Both the position numbers and the translations under genes were made by a program. Below the pieces are notes generated by a model. The model saw only the letters and a program-made list of their open reading frames with translations, did not search any database and had not been told where the DNA came from. This document shows positions 19,168-27,622 of a stretch of DNA of 64,000 nucleotides, one piece after another. Each line of letters opens with the position of its first letter. Positions within the stretch are counted from its first letter, which is position 1. Source of the DNA: Wohlfahrtiimonas larvae (GTDB lineage Bacteria > Pseudomonadota > Gammaproteobacteria > Cardiobacteriales > Wohlfahrtiimonadaceae); NCBI RefSeq assembly GCF_039543665.1, contig NZ_BAABKE010000002.1, positions 388,247-452,246 on the forward strand. Direction: 5' to 3'.

Positions 19168-20445
19168 TTATGTGGCTTTATGCTTTTCAATAATTTCTTC
19201 TATTTTGGGGATCATGATTTGTTCCATAAAAATCAAGTAATTTTGAGCAACTACTTCAACTTTCTCTCCTGTAACTCTAATCACTTGCCCAACAGGTTTA
19301 TTTTTAGTTTCTTCATAATCAAGATAATAACAATCAGTCTCCGCCAATTGCATAATAGGAAACCACATAGGTTTGGATAGTTTTTTATTGATTATCTTTT
19401 TAATTAATGAATCGGCACTTTGTTGGTATTCCGAGAAAGGATAACAACCATCTGGAAATAACTCTTGAATTTCAGTTTCAAGCTCCGACATTTTCACAGA
19501 ACCATCATCATTTAACTCTCGTTTATCCCAAATATTTTCATAGTCATATTGCCGATTTTTATAGTTATAAATCCCTCCAAATTTTTCTGCTACTTTTTCT
19601 ATTATTGGATCAGGAGAAATATGAAAGTTTTCGTATTCTAATGGTAAATATTGCCATGTGTATGGTGTTATTTTGTGGTATATATTTTGTAGTTTTTCTA
19701 TAACATGAGCTATTCTTTGATCGGTAACCGTTAAAATAGAATAAAGAATAGAATATAAATTTTCCATAAATGTAGTTGTTTCTATGGATAAATTCTTTTC
19801 TTCACATTCTATAATCATATTGGCAATATTAGGATGCTCCTTAAGATACTTTTCATAGGCTTTGTTATAACTTTCTTTATCCATCCAATCGATAACATTG
19901 TTTATCTCTGAAAACTTCTCAATTTTATTATCTTCAAGTAATTGATAGAAATTCTTAATGTCACCTATTGAATGCTTATCATAAAACTGGGCAATACACT
20001 TATTACCTAAATTTGTGATTTCAGGTAAATACTTATTTGGCAGCTCCTTACTATCAAATTTATTAGTTGGTAGAAATTGTTGGGGCACATCTTTTAACTT
20101 TAATTTAAAATACTTGAGTTCTTCTCTAACTATTTGTTTTGAAAAATCATGGTTAATATAAAAATCCTGTAAAAAATAAACACTATTCCAGTAGTGAGGC
20201 AAAATGCTCACACCAATATAGTTAATGGCATCCTTACTTATATTTAGAGGAAGATATGCTGTGTAATGACTAGAAGACGGTACATATTCCATATTTATTT
20301 TTGGTACTTCAATAATCGCAACGACTTCAAACAAAGTGTAATGCAGAAGGACAATTTTATGCACAACATTATTTGGGCTAAAAAGCTCCATCACTTTGGT
20401 TTTATCTTTGAAGATTGAAAAATCTGTTTCAATAATTTCATACAT
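19168..20445 (-). CDS. Putative immunity protein of the RHS tip, 425 aa
   Basis: I do not recognise this protein. It is soluble, rich in Tyr, Ile, Glu and Lys, with no membrane segment or signal. The inference that it is an immunity protein rests only on position: it is the gene immediately after the RHS toxin tip on the same strand and is enclosed by two terminators. The open frame extends to 20499, but those codons overlap the tip gene's terminator, so ATG 20445 is preferred, although its ribosome-binding site (GAGACA) is weak. At 425 residues it would be unusually large for an immunity protein. Confidence 0.6.
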   Translation of the reverse strand: MYEIIETDFSIFKDKTKVMELFSPNNVVHKIVLLHYTLFEVVAIIEVPKINMEYVPSSSHYTAYLPLNISKDAINYIGVSILPHYWNSVYFLQDFYINHDFSKQIVREELKYFKLKLKDVPQQFLPTNKFDSKELPNKYLPEITNLGNKCIAQFYDKHSIGDIKNFYQLLEDNKIEKFSEINNVIDWMDKESYNKAYEKYLKEHPNIANMIIECEEKNLSIETTTFMENLYSILYSILTVTDQRIAHVIEKLQNIYHKITPYTWQYLPLEYENFHISPDPIIEKVAEKFGGIYNYKNRQYDYENIWDKRELNDDGSVKMSELETEIQELFPDGCYPFSEYQQSADSLIKKIINKKLSKPMWFPIMQLAETDCYYLDYEETKNKPVGQVIRVTGEKVEVVAQNYLIFMEQIMIPKIEEIIEKHKAT

Positions 20446-20460
20446 AGTTTTATGTCTCGT

Positions 20461-20492
20461 AAAAAAAATACGTTTCAGTAATGAAACGTATT
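20461..20492 (-). terminator. Rho-independent terminator after the RHS tip
   Basis: An 11-bp perfect stem (AATACGTTTCA with TGAAACGTATT, GTAA loop) is followed on the minus strand by eight T. It lies 28 bases after the tip gene's stop. Confidence 0.9.
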
Positions 20493-20519
20493 CTCTCATA
20501 GCTTTTAATTGATTATGAG

Positions 20520-21593
20520 TTATTTTTTTCTTCTAACTCTATCAGCTTCATTTATACAATTTTGATTTTTTGACAGATTTTTAACAGCATTTGGTAAGAC
20601 ATAGCGTTCCGTTTCTTTCACAAAATATGAGTAAAAAACAGCAGGTGTTAAATTTGTTCCTGTTCGATTAGCACCAAGAACAGGCTTCATCAAATAATCA
20701 TTTTTATAATAGTAATAATGCAGTGCTGAAGTTATCGCCAACCTTCCATAAGGCTTAACTGCGAGTTCAATCAGAGGTGAACTTGTTGCACCTCTTTTCT
20801 TCTTATGAAGAGCAACATCTAATCCCTTCCTTCCAACCTTAACTGCAGTATCAAATAGGTACATTTGAGTATGTAAAGTTGAATGTGATGCAATATCAAT
20901 TCTAGCAGTATATGTATAGTCATCAGGCCCACACATATATTTGGGAATTGTATGGTGATCATTAAATCCACTAGCACTTAACAATAAAGCTGGATATAAA
21001 GTATCATCCATTGGAACCGTTCCCTTATCATCATAATCATTGTTAACAAGCACTTTCAAAAGCATCATCGTAAAAATATCAGATAACCCAGGTTGATCCA
21101 TTGTTCCTTCAAAAATCTTTCCAAAGATATAATCGTGTAAATAATCCCTTGCCATATAGTTCAATGTTGACTGAATGCCTTGTGAGATATTGATATCCAT
21201 CAATCCAAAATGACCTGTTGGATCACTCATATTCACAGGATCAGCATGTGCGTACAAATACGGATTCAAGCTAATCGGTGTGGTTTTCATGCCTTCAAAA
21301 CTATCACGGCTAATGAATCGACCAATCTTCGGATCATAATGTCTTGCTCTAAAGTAATAGAAGCCTGTTTCTTCATCCAATACTTCGCCCACATAGCGGT
21401 GTTTGATGTGGCTTTCAGGGTTGGCATTTGATGCTAACGGATTACCAAACGCATCATAATCAAACTTAGTTTTTGTGCCGTTGTTATTCACAACTAAGCG
21501 CGTAGAGCCTTTACCATCTTGATACAAATGCTCTGTGCCAGCATCCGATTGTAAGAGTAGATCACCCACGCCATCTGGTGCATACAGGTACAA
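20520..21593 (-). CDS. Displaced RHS C-terminal tip with putative nuclease toxin
   Basis: The first 120 residues are the conserved end of an RHS core: GKGSTRLVVNN, KFDYDAFGNPLAS, HRYVGEVLDEETGFYYFRAR, YDPKIGRFISRDSFEG and DPTGHFG. After DPTG comes a variable domain of about 230 residues with NDHHTIPKYMCG and SHSTLHTQM, a His-rich arrangement like HNH-type nucleases; nuclease activity is inference. The frame opens only a few residues earlier (an LRSNWKEE stretch unlike RHS) after a stop, so the shell-forming N-terminal part is missing. With no leader it may be silent. The gene ends at a strong terminator. Confidence 0.75.
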   Translation of the reverse strand: MYLYAPDGVGDLLLQSDAGTEHLYQDGKGSTRLVVNNNGTKTKFDYDAFGNPLASNANPESHIKHRYVGEVLDEETGFYYFRARHYDPKIGRFISRDSFEGMKTTPISLNPYLYAHADPVNMSDPTGHFGLMDINISQGIQSTLNYMARDYLHDYIFGKIFEGTMDQPGLSDIFTMMLLKVLVNNDYDDKGTVPMDDTLYPALLLSASGFNDHHTIPKYMCGPDDYTYTARIDIASHSTLHTQMYLFDTAVKVGRKGLDVALHKKKRGATSSPLIELAVKPYGRLAITSALHYYYYKNDYLMKPVLGANRTGTNLTPAVFYSYFVKETERYVLPNAVKNLSKNQNCINEADRVRRKK

Positions 21594-21663
21594 TTCCTCT
21601 TTCCAATTACTTCTTAAGCAACTTTATTGCTTTGATTAATATCAAATCTTTATTTTTACCTAT

Positions 21664-21687
21664 CGTTATATTTGACAATATATAACG
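21664..21687 (+). promoter_or_regulatory. ModE-type operator upstream of the metal-uptake operon
   Basis: CGTTATAT (21664-21671), an 8-base spacer and ATATAACG (21680-21687) form a perfect 8+8+8 inverted repeat. It has the same arm length, spacing and left arm as the E. coli modA ModE operator as I recall it. The spacer contains the -35 box TTGACA, so occupancy would block transcription. The identity of the binding protein is inference; no modE gene is in the window. Confidence 0.7.
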
Positions 21688-21700
21688 GTTATCTTAATCT
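21672..21700 (+). promoter_or_regulatory. Sigma-70 promoter of the metal-uptake operon
   Basis: TTGACA at 21672-21677 and TAATCT at 21695-21700 are separated by exactly 17 bases, about 45 bases before the first gene. The -35 is enclosed by the inverted repeat at 21664-21687. Confidence 0.7.
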
Positions 21701-21745
21701 GTGGTTTCCCTTAAATCACTAATTAATTAACTAGTCACTTTGTAT

Positions 21746-22795
21746 ATGGAAAATCGCCGTAGCTTTTTAAAGAAAATGTTAGTGACATCCCTAGTCGCGC
21801 ATTTTCCTGTCATCCTCATGGCAGAGACAAATCAATCATTTTTGATAAAAAGCTTCGGCGAGATTCCTTCACCACAAAATATTCACCGAGTATTAAGTGC
21901 TGGCCCTGTTGCGGATGTACTATTATTATCATTAGCGCCAGAAAAATTATTAGGATTGTCGACACATCCTTTATCAGATATTCAAAAACCTTTTTTTAGT
22001 CAGCATTTACAACAATTATCCCAAACTGGTCGTTTCGCTGGCCGTGGCACAACTGCTTCTTTAGAAAAAGTTATACAAATGAAGCCTGATGTGATTGTTG
22101 ATATTGGTAACATCACTCCCACTTACATCAGTACTGCTGAGCGTGTTCAATCACAAACCAACATTCCCTACCTTTTAATGAATGGCTCATTAGCAGAAAC
22201 ACCGCAACAATTATCTCATTTGGGTGAATTATTGGGTGTTAAAAATCGTGGGCAATTATTATCAAATTATGCACAAAAAGTATTATCACAAACTCATAAT
22301 ATTGCTGACAAAGCTACCGAATCATCCCAATTAAAAGTTTATTCTGCGCGCGGTGCCGATGGTTTAGAAACAGGTTTAGCAGGCTCCATTCATACTGAAG
22401 TTTTAGATTGGATAGGTGCAAAAAACGTCGTAGAAGGCGCAGGTGAAAAAATCATTGCTCGCGTTTCTATGGAACAACTAATGCTATGGCAACCTGATGT
22501 AATCATTGCGATGGATCATCATTTTTATCAAAAAGTCTTCACTGATCCATTATGGCAACGCTTACCTGCTGTAAAAAATAGACGCGTTTATTATGCCCCG
22601 AAATTACCTTTTGGTTGGTTAGATCAACCACCAAGCATTAATCGCTTATTAGGTGTTTCTTGGCTCGCTCACGTTTTATATCCTGAATTATTATCTTATG
22701 ATGATTATGCCCAAAATATCATTGAATACTATCAATTGTTCTATGGTTATTCATTATCACATGAAGCCTTAACTCAGCTCACTGGAACGATTTAA
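21746..22795 (+). CDS. FecB/MolA-like ABC transporter substrate-binding protein, Tat signal
   Basis: This 349-residue cluster-A (TroA/FecB-like) binding protein begins MENRRSFLKKML, a twin-arginine signal ahead of a hydrophobic core, so it is probably exported folded. The body has the two-lobe pattern of this class (VADVLLLSLAPEKLLGL, MKPDVIVDIG, WQPDVIIAMD). A TTG two codons earlier keeps the frame open, but ATG 21746 is the natural start. Its TAA overlaps the permease ATG by one base. The ModE-type operator upstream makes molybdate or tungstate the best-supported substrate; iron complexes or cobalamin cannot be excluded from the protein alone. Confidence 0.85.
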   Translation: MENRRSFLKKMLVTSLVAHFPVILMAETNQSFLIKSFGEIPSPQNIHRVLSAGPVADVLLLSLAPEKLLGLSTHPLSDIQKPFFSQHLQQLSQTGRFAGRGTTASLEKVIQMKPDVIVDIGNITPTYISTAERVQSQTNIPYLLMNGSLAETPQQLSHLGELLGVKNRGQLLSNYAQKVLSQTHNIADKATESSQLKVYSARGADGLETGLAGSIHTEVLDWIGAKNVVEGAGEKIIARVSMEQLMLWQPDVIIAMDHHFYQKVFTDPLWQRLPAVKNRRVYYAPKLPFGWLDQPPSINRLLGVSWLAHVLYPELLSYDDYAQNIIEYYQLFYGYSLSHEALTQLTGTI

Positions 22796-23781
22796 TGGTT
22801 AGGTTGTTAATTCCACCCATTGCATTATTTGTAATGGTGCTGATCGCATTTTGTGTTGGGCAGATCAATATTCCTTTCAGTGATTTAATCCATGCTTTTA
22901 AAGAATTATTCAATAGTGAAACATTGAGCGATCAAAGCTTTGTGCTATGGAATATCCGTTTACCCAGAATCCTTACGGCAATTTTATCGGGTGCAGCTTT
23001 AGCAGTTGCGGGCAGTACTTACCAAGGCATGTTCAGAAACCCTCTAGTTTCACCTGATATTTTAGGTGTTTCCGCAGGTGCAGGTTTGGGCGCTGTGCTT
23101 GCCATTTATCTGAACTATTCTGTGATTGGCGTACAAATTTTTTCCTTCATCTTTGGCTTAGGCACAGTATTTTTAGTTTATATTATTTCTCAATGCGTTC
23201 GTCGATTAGATCCAATATTAGCACTTGTTTTATCGGGCATTGCTGTTGCAGCTTTACTCGGTGCTAGCATTTCCATGATTAAATTATTATCTGATCCTTA
23301 CAGCCAACTTACTGTAATCACATTTTGGATGATGGGATCATTAACAATGGCAACCATGAGCGATTTAGTCATTGTTACACCGTTATTATTTGTGAGCATT
23401 ATTCCACTCATTTTATTACGTTGGCGCATGAATTTACTCAGCCTCAATGATGAAGAAGCTCTCACGCTTGGCGTGAATATTAAACATTTACGTATTATTT
23501 TTATTTTATCTGCCACATTGATGACATCGGCAACCGTTTCCATCACTGGCATCATTGGTTGGATCGGCTTAGTGATTCCTCATATTGCACGTTTATGGGT
23601 TGGGCCAGATTTTAGAAAAATGTTGCCAACTGCCCTATTTTTAGGTGCAACTTTCTTATTGCTGACAGACACAATCGCCCGTACAGCATTCCCAATAGAA
23701 ATTCCGCTCGGTGTATTAACTGCATTCATTGGCGCGCCTTTCTTCATTGGTTTATTGATCAATGGCGGAGCAAAATCATGA
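22795..23781 (+). CDS. FecCD-family ABC transporter permease
   Basis: The 328-residue inner-membrane permease has about ten hydrophobic segments and the family landmarks RLPRILTAILSGAALAVAG, GMFRNPLVSPDILGVSAGAG near the start and IGLVIPHIARLWVGPD before the last helices. It would form the channel for the substrate delivered by the preceding binding protein. It overlaps its neighbours by 1 and 4 bases (TAATG and ATGA junctions), indicating translational coupling. Confidence 0.93.
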   Translation: MVRLLIPPIALFVMVLIAFCVGQINIPFSDLIHAFKELFNSETLSDQSFVLWNIRLPRILTAILSGAALAVAGSTYQGMFRNPLVSPDILGVSAGAGLGAVLAIYLNYSVIGVQIFSFIFGLGTVFLVYIISQCVRRLDPILALVLSGIAVAALLGASISMIKLLSDPYSQLTVITFWMMGSLTMATMSDLVIVTPLLFVSIIPLILLRWRMNLLSLNDEEALTLGVNIKHLRIIFILSATLMTSATVSITGIIGWIGLVIPHIARLWVGPDFRKMLPTALFLGATFLLLTDTIARTAFPIEIPLGVLTAFIGAPFFIGLLINGGAKS

Positions 23782-24533
23782 GCTTAATTCAATTACAGGA
23801 TTTAACGATTGGTTATCGTGGGCAGATCATCGCGGAAAAACTGAATCTTTCCTTTCAACCTCAAGAAGTGACTTGCTTATTGGGTGCCAATGGTTGTGGC
23901 AAAACAACGTTATTGAAAACCATTTTAGGTATATTGCCGAAAATCGCAGGCGAAATATTAATTAATCAAAAGCCTCAACAGAAATGGCAGCGTAATGAGT
24001 TATCAAAATATTTAGGTTATGTGCCACAGGCACACAACCACGTATTTCCCTTCACTGTAGAAGCTGTTGTACTTATGGGTAGAACCGCACATTTAAATTG
24101 GTATTCATCCCCAAAAACAGAAGATAAAGCCATTGCCTATGAATGCATTCAACAATTAGGTATTGAGCATTTAACATATAAACCTTATACCCAATTAAGC
24201 GGTGGGCAACAGCAATTGGTATTGATAGCACGAGCTCTAGCACAGAATCCATCTTTTCTAATCATGGATGAACCAACAGCCAGCTTAGATTTTGGCAACC
24301 AAATGCGCGTGCTAGAACAAATTGAAAAACTCAAAGCCCAAGGATTATCCATATTGATGACAACGCACCAACCTGAGCATGCGATGCAAATTGCAGATCG
24401 TATTATCTTATTAGACCACGGCAACATCATTGCAGATGGCTCAGCCAAAGCATGTTTAACATTAAAAAACTTAGCGCAGATTTATGCGCTCGATGAATCT
24501 ATCATCGCCAAAAACTTACCCTTCATTGTTTAA
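23778..24533 (+). CDS. ABC transporter ATP-binding protein of the metal importer
   Basis: This 251-residue ATPase has Walker A GANGCGKTTL near residue 36, Q-loop YVPQAHNH, signature LSGGQQQL and Walker B FLIMDEPTASLD. It belongs to the FepC/BtuD/MolC group of importers. The start overlaps the permease stop. It powers the uptake system encoded by the operon and is followed 18 bases later by the methyltransferase gene. Confidence 0.93.
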   Translation: MSLIQLQDLTIGYRGQIIAEKLNLSFQPQEVTCLLGANGCGKTTLLKTILGILPKIAGEILINQKPQQKWQRNELSKYLGYVPQAHNHVFPFTVEAVVLMGRTAHLNWYSSPKTEDKAIAYECIQQLGIEHLTYKPYTQLSGGQQQLVLIARALAQNPSFLIMDEPTASLDFGNQMRVLEQIEKLKAQGLSILMTTHQPEHAMQIADRIILLDHGNIIADGSAKACLTLKNLAQIYALDESIIAKNLPFIV

Positions 24534-24551
24534 CCTTAGAGGAATGACATT

Positions 24552-25370
24552 ATGTCTAATTCTAAAACCATTTTTGATGTCGATTTTGCAGAACTTTATC
24601 GCAACCATGTCGCTCAAGCAATTCGTCAACCCAAAACATCAGATGATTGGGATAAAAAAGCTCACAATATGAAATCTGGCGGTGGTTGTGCGGGTGCATC
24701 TTACATTCAAGATTTTACATCTCGCATGGACTTAACGAATGCAAGTACATTATTAGATGTTGGCTGTGGCGGTGGCACAATTGGCTTAGCTTTAGCATCA
24801 GGCTTAGAAAAAGTTTACGAATTAGATTACAGCCCCAAAATGCTAGAAGTTGTGAAAGAACGCGCGGCAGAACAAAATATTGATAACTATGAATGCATTT
24901 TGAAATCATGGGATGACAATTGGGATGATGTGCCTGAATGCGATATTTGTGTATCTTCTCGCTCTTCCATGGTCAATGACATTGAATCAGCTTTAGCAAA
25001 ACTTAATAGCAAAGCCAAAAAAGCAGTCTATATGACAATGACGGTGGATAAAGATTTCATCAGCCGAGATATTTTGCGCGCTATTGGCCGTGATGATATC
25101 GGCTTCCCTACTTATATTTACGCTATGAACCTGCTTTATCAGCAAGGTTATCGTGTTTCTGTGGATTTTTTAGAAACACAAAATTGCTCAAGCAAAGTGC
25201 TCACATTGGATGAGCCAAGCTTTATCGAAGCTGTTCAATGGTCAATCGGTACATTGAATGAAGAAGAAATTGATCGTTTGAAGCATCACTATCAAAAACA
25301 TCAATCCAAACTTTATTCAGCACAACCTATGCAACGTGCATGGGCTTTTATTCATTGGAAAACTCACTAA
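24552..25370 (+). CDS. Class I SAM-dependent methyltransferase in the uptake operon
   Basis: The 272-residue protein has the SAM-binding motif LLDVGCGGGTIGLALA near residues 68-83 and the acidic post-I strand VYELDYSPKML, followed by an unassigned C-terminal half. TTAGAGGAA precedes the ATG. It is embedded between the ABC ATPase and the TonB receptor, so it probably serves the imported ligand, for example by modifying or releasing a metal-carrying molecule; no substrate can be read from sequence. Methyltransferases are not core parts of ABC importers, which makes the placement notable. Confidence 0.8.
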   Translation: MSNSKTIFDVDFAELYRNHVAQAIRQPKTSDDWDKKAHNMKSGGGCAGASYIQDFTSRMDLTNASTLLDVGCGGGTIGLALASGLEKVYELDYSPKMLEVVKERAAEQNIDNYECILKSWDDNWDDVPECDICVSSRSSMVNDIESALAKLNSKAKKAVYMTMTVDKDFISRDILRAIGRDDIGFPTYIYAMNLLYQQGYRVSVDFLETQNCSSKVLTLDEPSFIEAVQWSIGTLNEEEIDRLKHHYQKHQSKLYSAQPMQRAWAFIHWKTH

Positions 25371-25386
25371 GTTAAAAAACATTATA

Positions 25387-27551
25387 ATGATCAAAAACTC
25401 CTCCTCATTTAAAATCAGCAAAATTTCAGCAGCATTATTACTCTGCTTCTCTGTTGCTTATGCTGATCAAACAACACAGCCAACTGACGAAATTGAAAGT
25501 ACCGAGCAAACTACAAAAAGTAATGTATTCACATTGGGAACAGTTGTGGTTTCTGCATCTGTACCACAATCATCGGAGCTATTTGAATCGTACATTGGCA
25601 AAGAAACCATTGATTTATTAGAAGCTAAAGATGTAGGCGAAGCTTTACAATATACACCGGGTGTTTTTTATGATTCACCAATAGCTTCTGGCAATTCAGG
25701 GCGCTTTGAATCAGGCGTAACAGTCCGTGGTTATGGCTTACGTTATGTGCCGATATATGTAGATGGCATTCCTGTTTATATTCCTTATGATGGCTATTCG
25801 GATATGGGCCGTTTTTCAACTGCAGATATTTCATCGATTCAAGTGGCTAAAGGTTACAGCTCTGTCATGTATGGTCATAATACAATGGGTGGCGCGATCA
25901 ATATCGTCACCATGAAACCACGATCTAAATTTGATTTTTCTGGCGTCATTGGTACTGGCACTGGAGATGTAAAAGAAACAAGCATCAATATCGGTACCTT
26001 ACAAGAAAATTGGTATTTACAAGCAGGTTTTTCTGATCGAACACGTAAATATACGCGCCTAGCGGATAACTATGTAGGTAAAGATGCTGAAGGCCAATTT
26101 GTTAATTCAGATAAATATCTCTATAACACTAAAGATCGCCGTGCCAACATTAAACTAGGTTGGACACCGAATGCTACAGATGAATATGTTTTGAGTTATT
26201 CTAAACAAAAAGCCAAAAAATATCCGGGGCATATAGGACACAAAGGTTTTATCCCAACCACTTGGAAATGGCCGAAATGGGATCGTGAAACGATTTCGTT
26301 TGTTTCGACCACATGGTTAATGGATAATAAAATTTATATCAAACCTCGCCTTTATTATGATACTTATAAAAATACATTAACAGGTTGGCGCGGTGACCCT
26401 AAAGGTAGCCATTATGACGATAAAGCATTTGGTGCGTCTGTGGAAATTGGTACAACAGCAATCAATAATCATTTAGTCAAAATGATGCTAAGTTATAAAG
26501 ATGAAACCCATGAATCATTCGATACTTTCCCGAATTCATCATTACACATGCCAGATTCTGATTCTAAAGCAACGCAAAAGTTCTATTCAATTGCCTTAGA
26601 AGATACAATTACATTCACAGAACAATGGGAAGCACAATTGGGCGTTGTGTATACAAAACGTAAAGCGACAGCGAGCGATATTGGTATTAATACTCAACAT
26701 TTATTGAATACTTACCCTTCTGCTAATTCGATGTTAGCACCATCTTATGATTCGACAGATTTTCAAGCAGCTCTATTCTATAAACCAACAGATTTAGATA
26801 CTTTCCGCTTTACTGTCGGTAAAAAAACTCGTTTCCCAAGTTTCAAAGAATCCTACTCTAATTATGCTGGCGGTTCGGAAAGAAAATGCCCTAAGGGACA
26901 AACTGGCTGTAAACCTGGTGAATTTGTACCAAGCATCACCTTACAAAATCCTGGTCTGAAACCTGAAAGTGCACTCAATATTGAATTGGGCTATAACGGT
27001 ACACCTATTGATGGTTTAACAATGGATACTGCATTATTCTATAGCCAATCCAAAGATGCGATTGATCGCAGTGACTTTGATTATAATACTTTCCCCGGTT
27101 ATGCATTCGTCAATCCATTAACTTACCTGGAAAAGTTGAACGCAAAGGTATTGAGTTAGGCTTGGATTATGAGTTAAACCCATATCTACAATTAGGTGCT
27201 GGTTATACTTATTTGGATGTTAAAAATAAAGATCATAAAGAGATCAAAATTAAAGATACACCAAAACATTTTGGCTATCTTTATGCATCCATCAAACCAA
27301 TGGACTGGATTGCAATCACACCATCTATGACAGGCCGAAGCAGCAGTTATGCCAATATGGAAGGCTCAGAAAAAAATAGAGCTTATCAAGTTTATAATTT
27401 AAAAGTCAGCATTACACCACCACAATGGCAAGGCGTTACATTTAATGCAGGTATTGAAAATATTTTCAACAAAAATTATGCATCATTCAATAATGACTAT
27501 TCATCACCAGGCCGATCCTTCTATGCCAACATGCGCATTGATTTTTATTAA
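25387..27551 (+). pseudogene. TonB-dependent outer-membrane receptor, frameshifted
   Basis: A signal peptide (cleavage near AYADQ) is followed by the plug domain (VVVSASVPQSS, VGEALQYTPGVFYDS, VRGYGLRYVPIYVDGIPVYI, GGAINIVTMKPR) and a long beta-barrel ending in the aromatic terminus IDFY. One barrel strand pair is interrupted. The first frame stops at 27157-27159, while the correct continuation (INLPGKVERKGIELGLDYEL) is in another frame. The switch falls between 27087 and 27159; restoring a single C near 27108 would rejoin the frames. It may be a true inactivation, phase variation or a sequencing error. It is the last gene of the ModE-type operon and ends at a terminator. Confidence 0.88.
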
Positions 27552-27570
27552 TTAAAAGATTCTTAAATGC

Positions 27571-27595
27571 AAAAAGCTAGTATCACTAGCTTTTT
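27571..27595. terminator. Bidirectional rho-independent terminator
   Basis: AAAAAGCTAG and CTAGCTTTTT form a 10-bp stem with a TATCA loop between the TonB receptor and the converging dcuC gene. Confidence 0.9.
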
Positions 27596-27622
27596 GTTGA
27601 TTTTAGACGATAAAAACATAAT

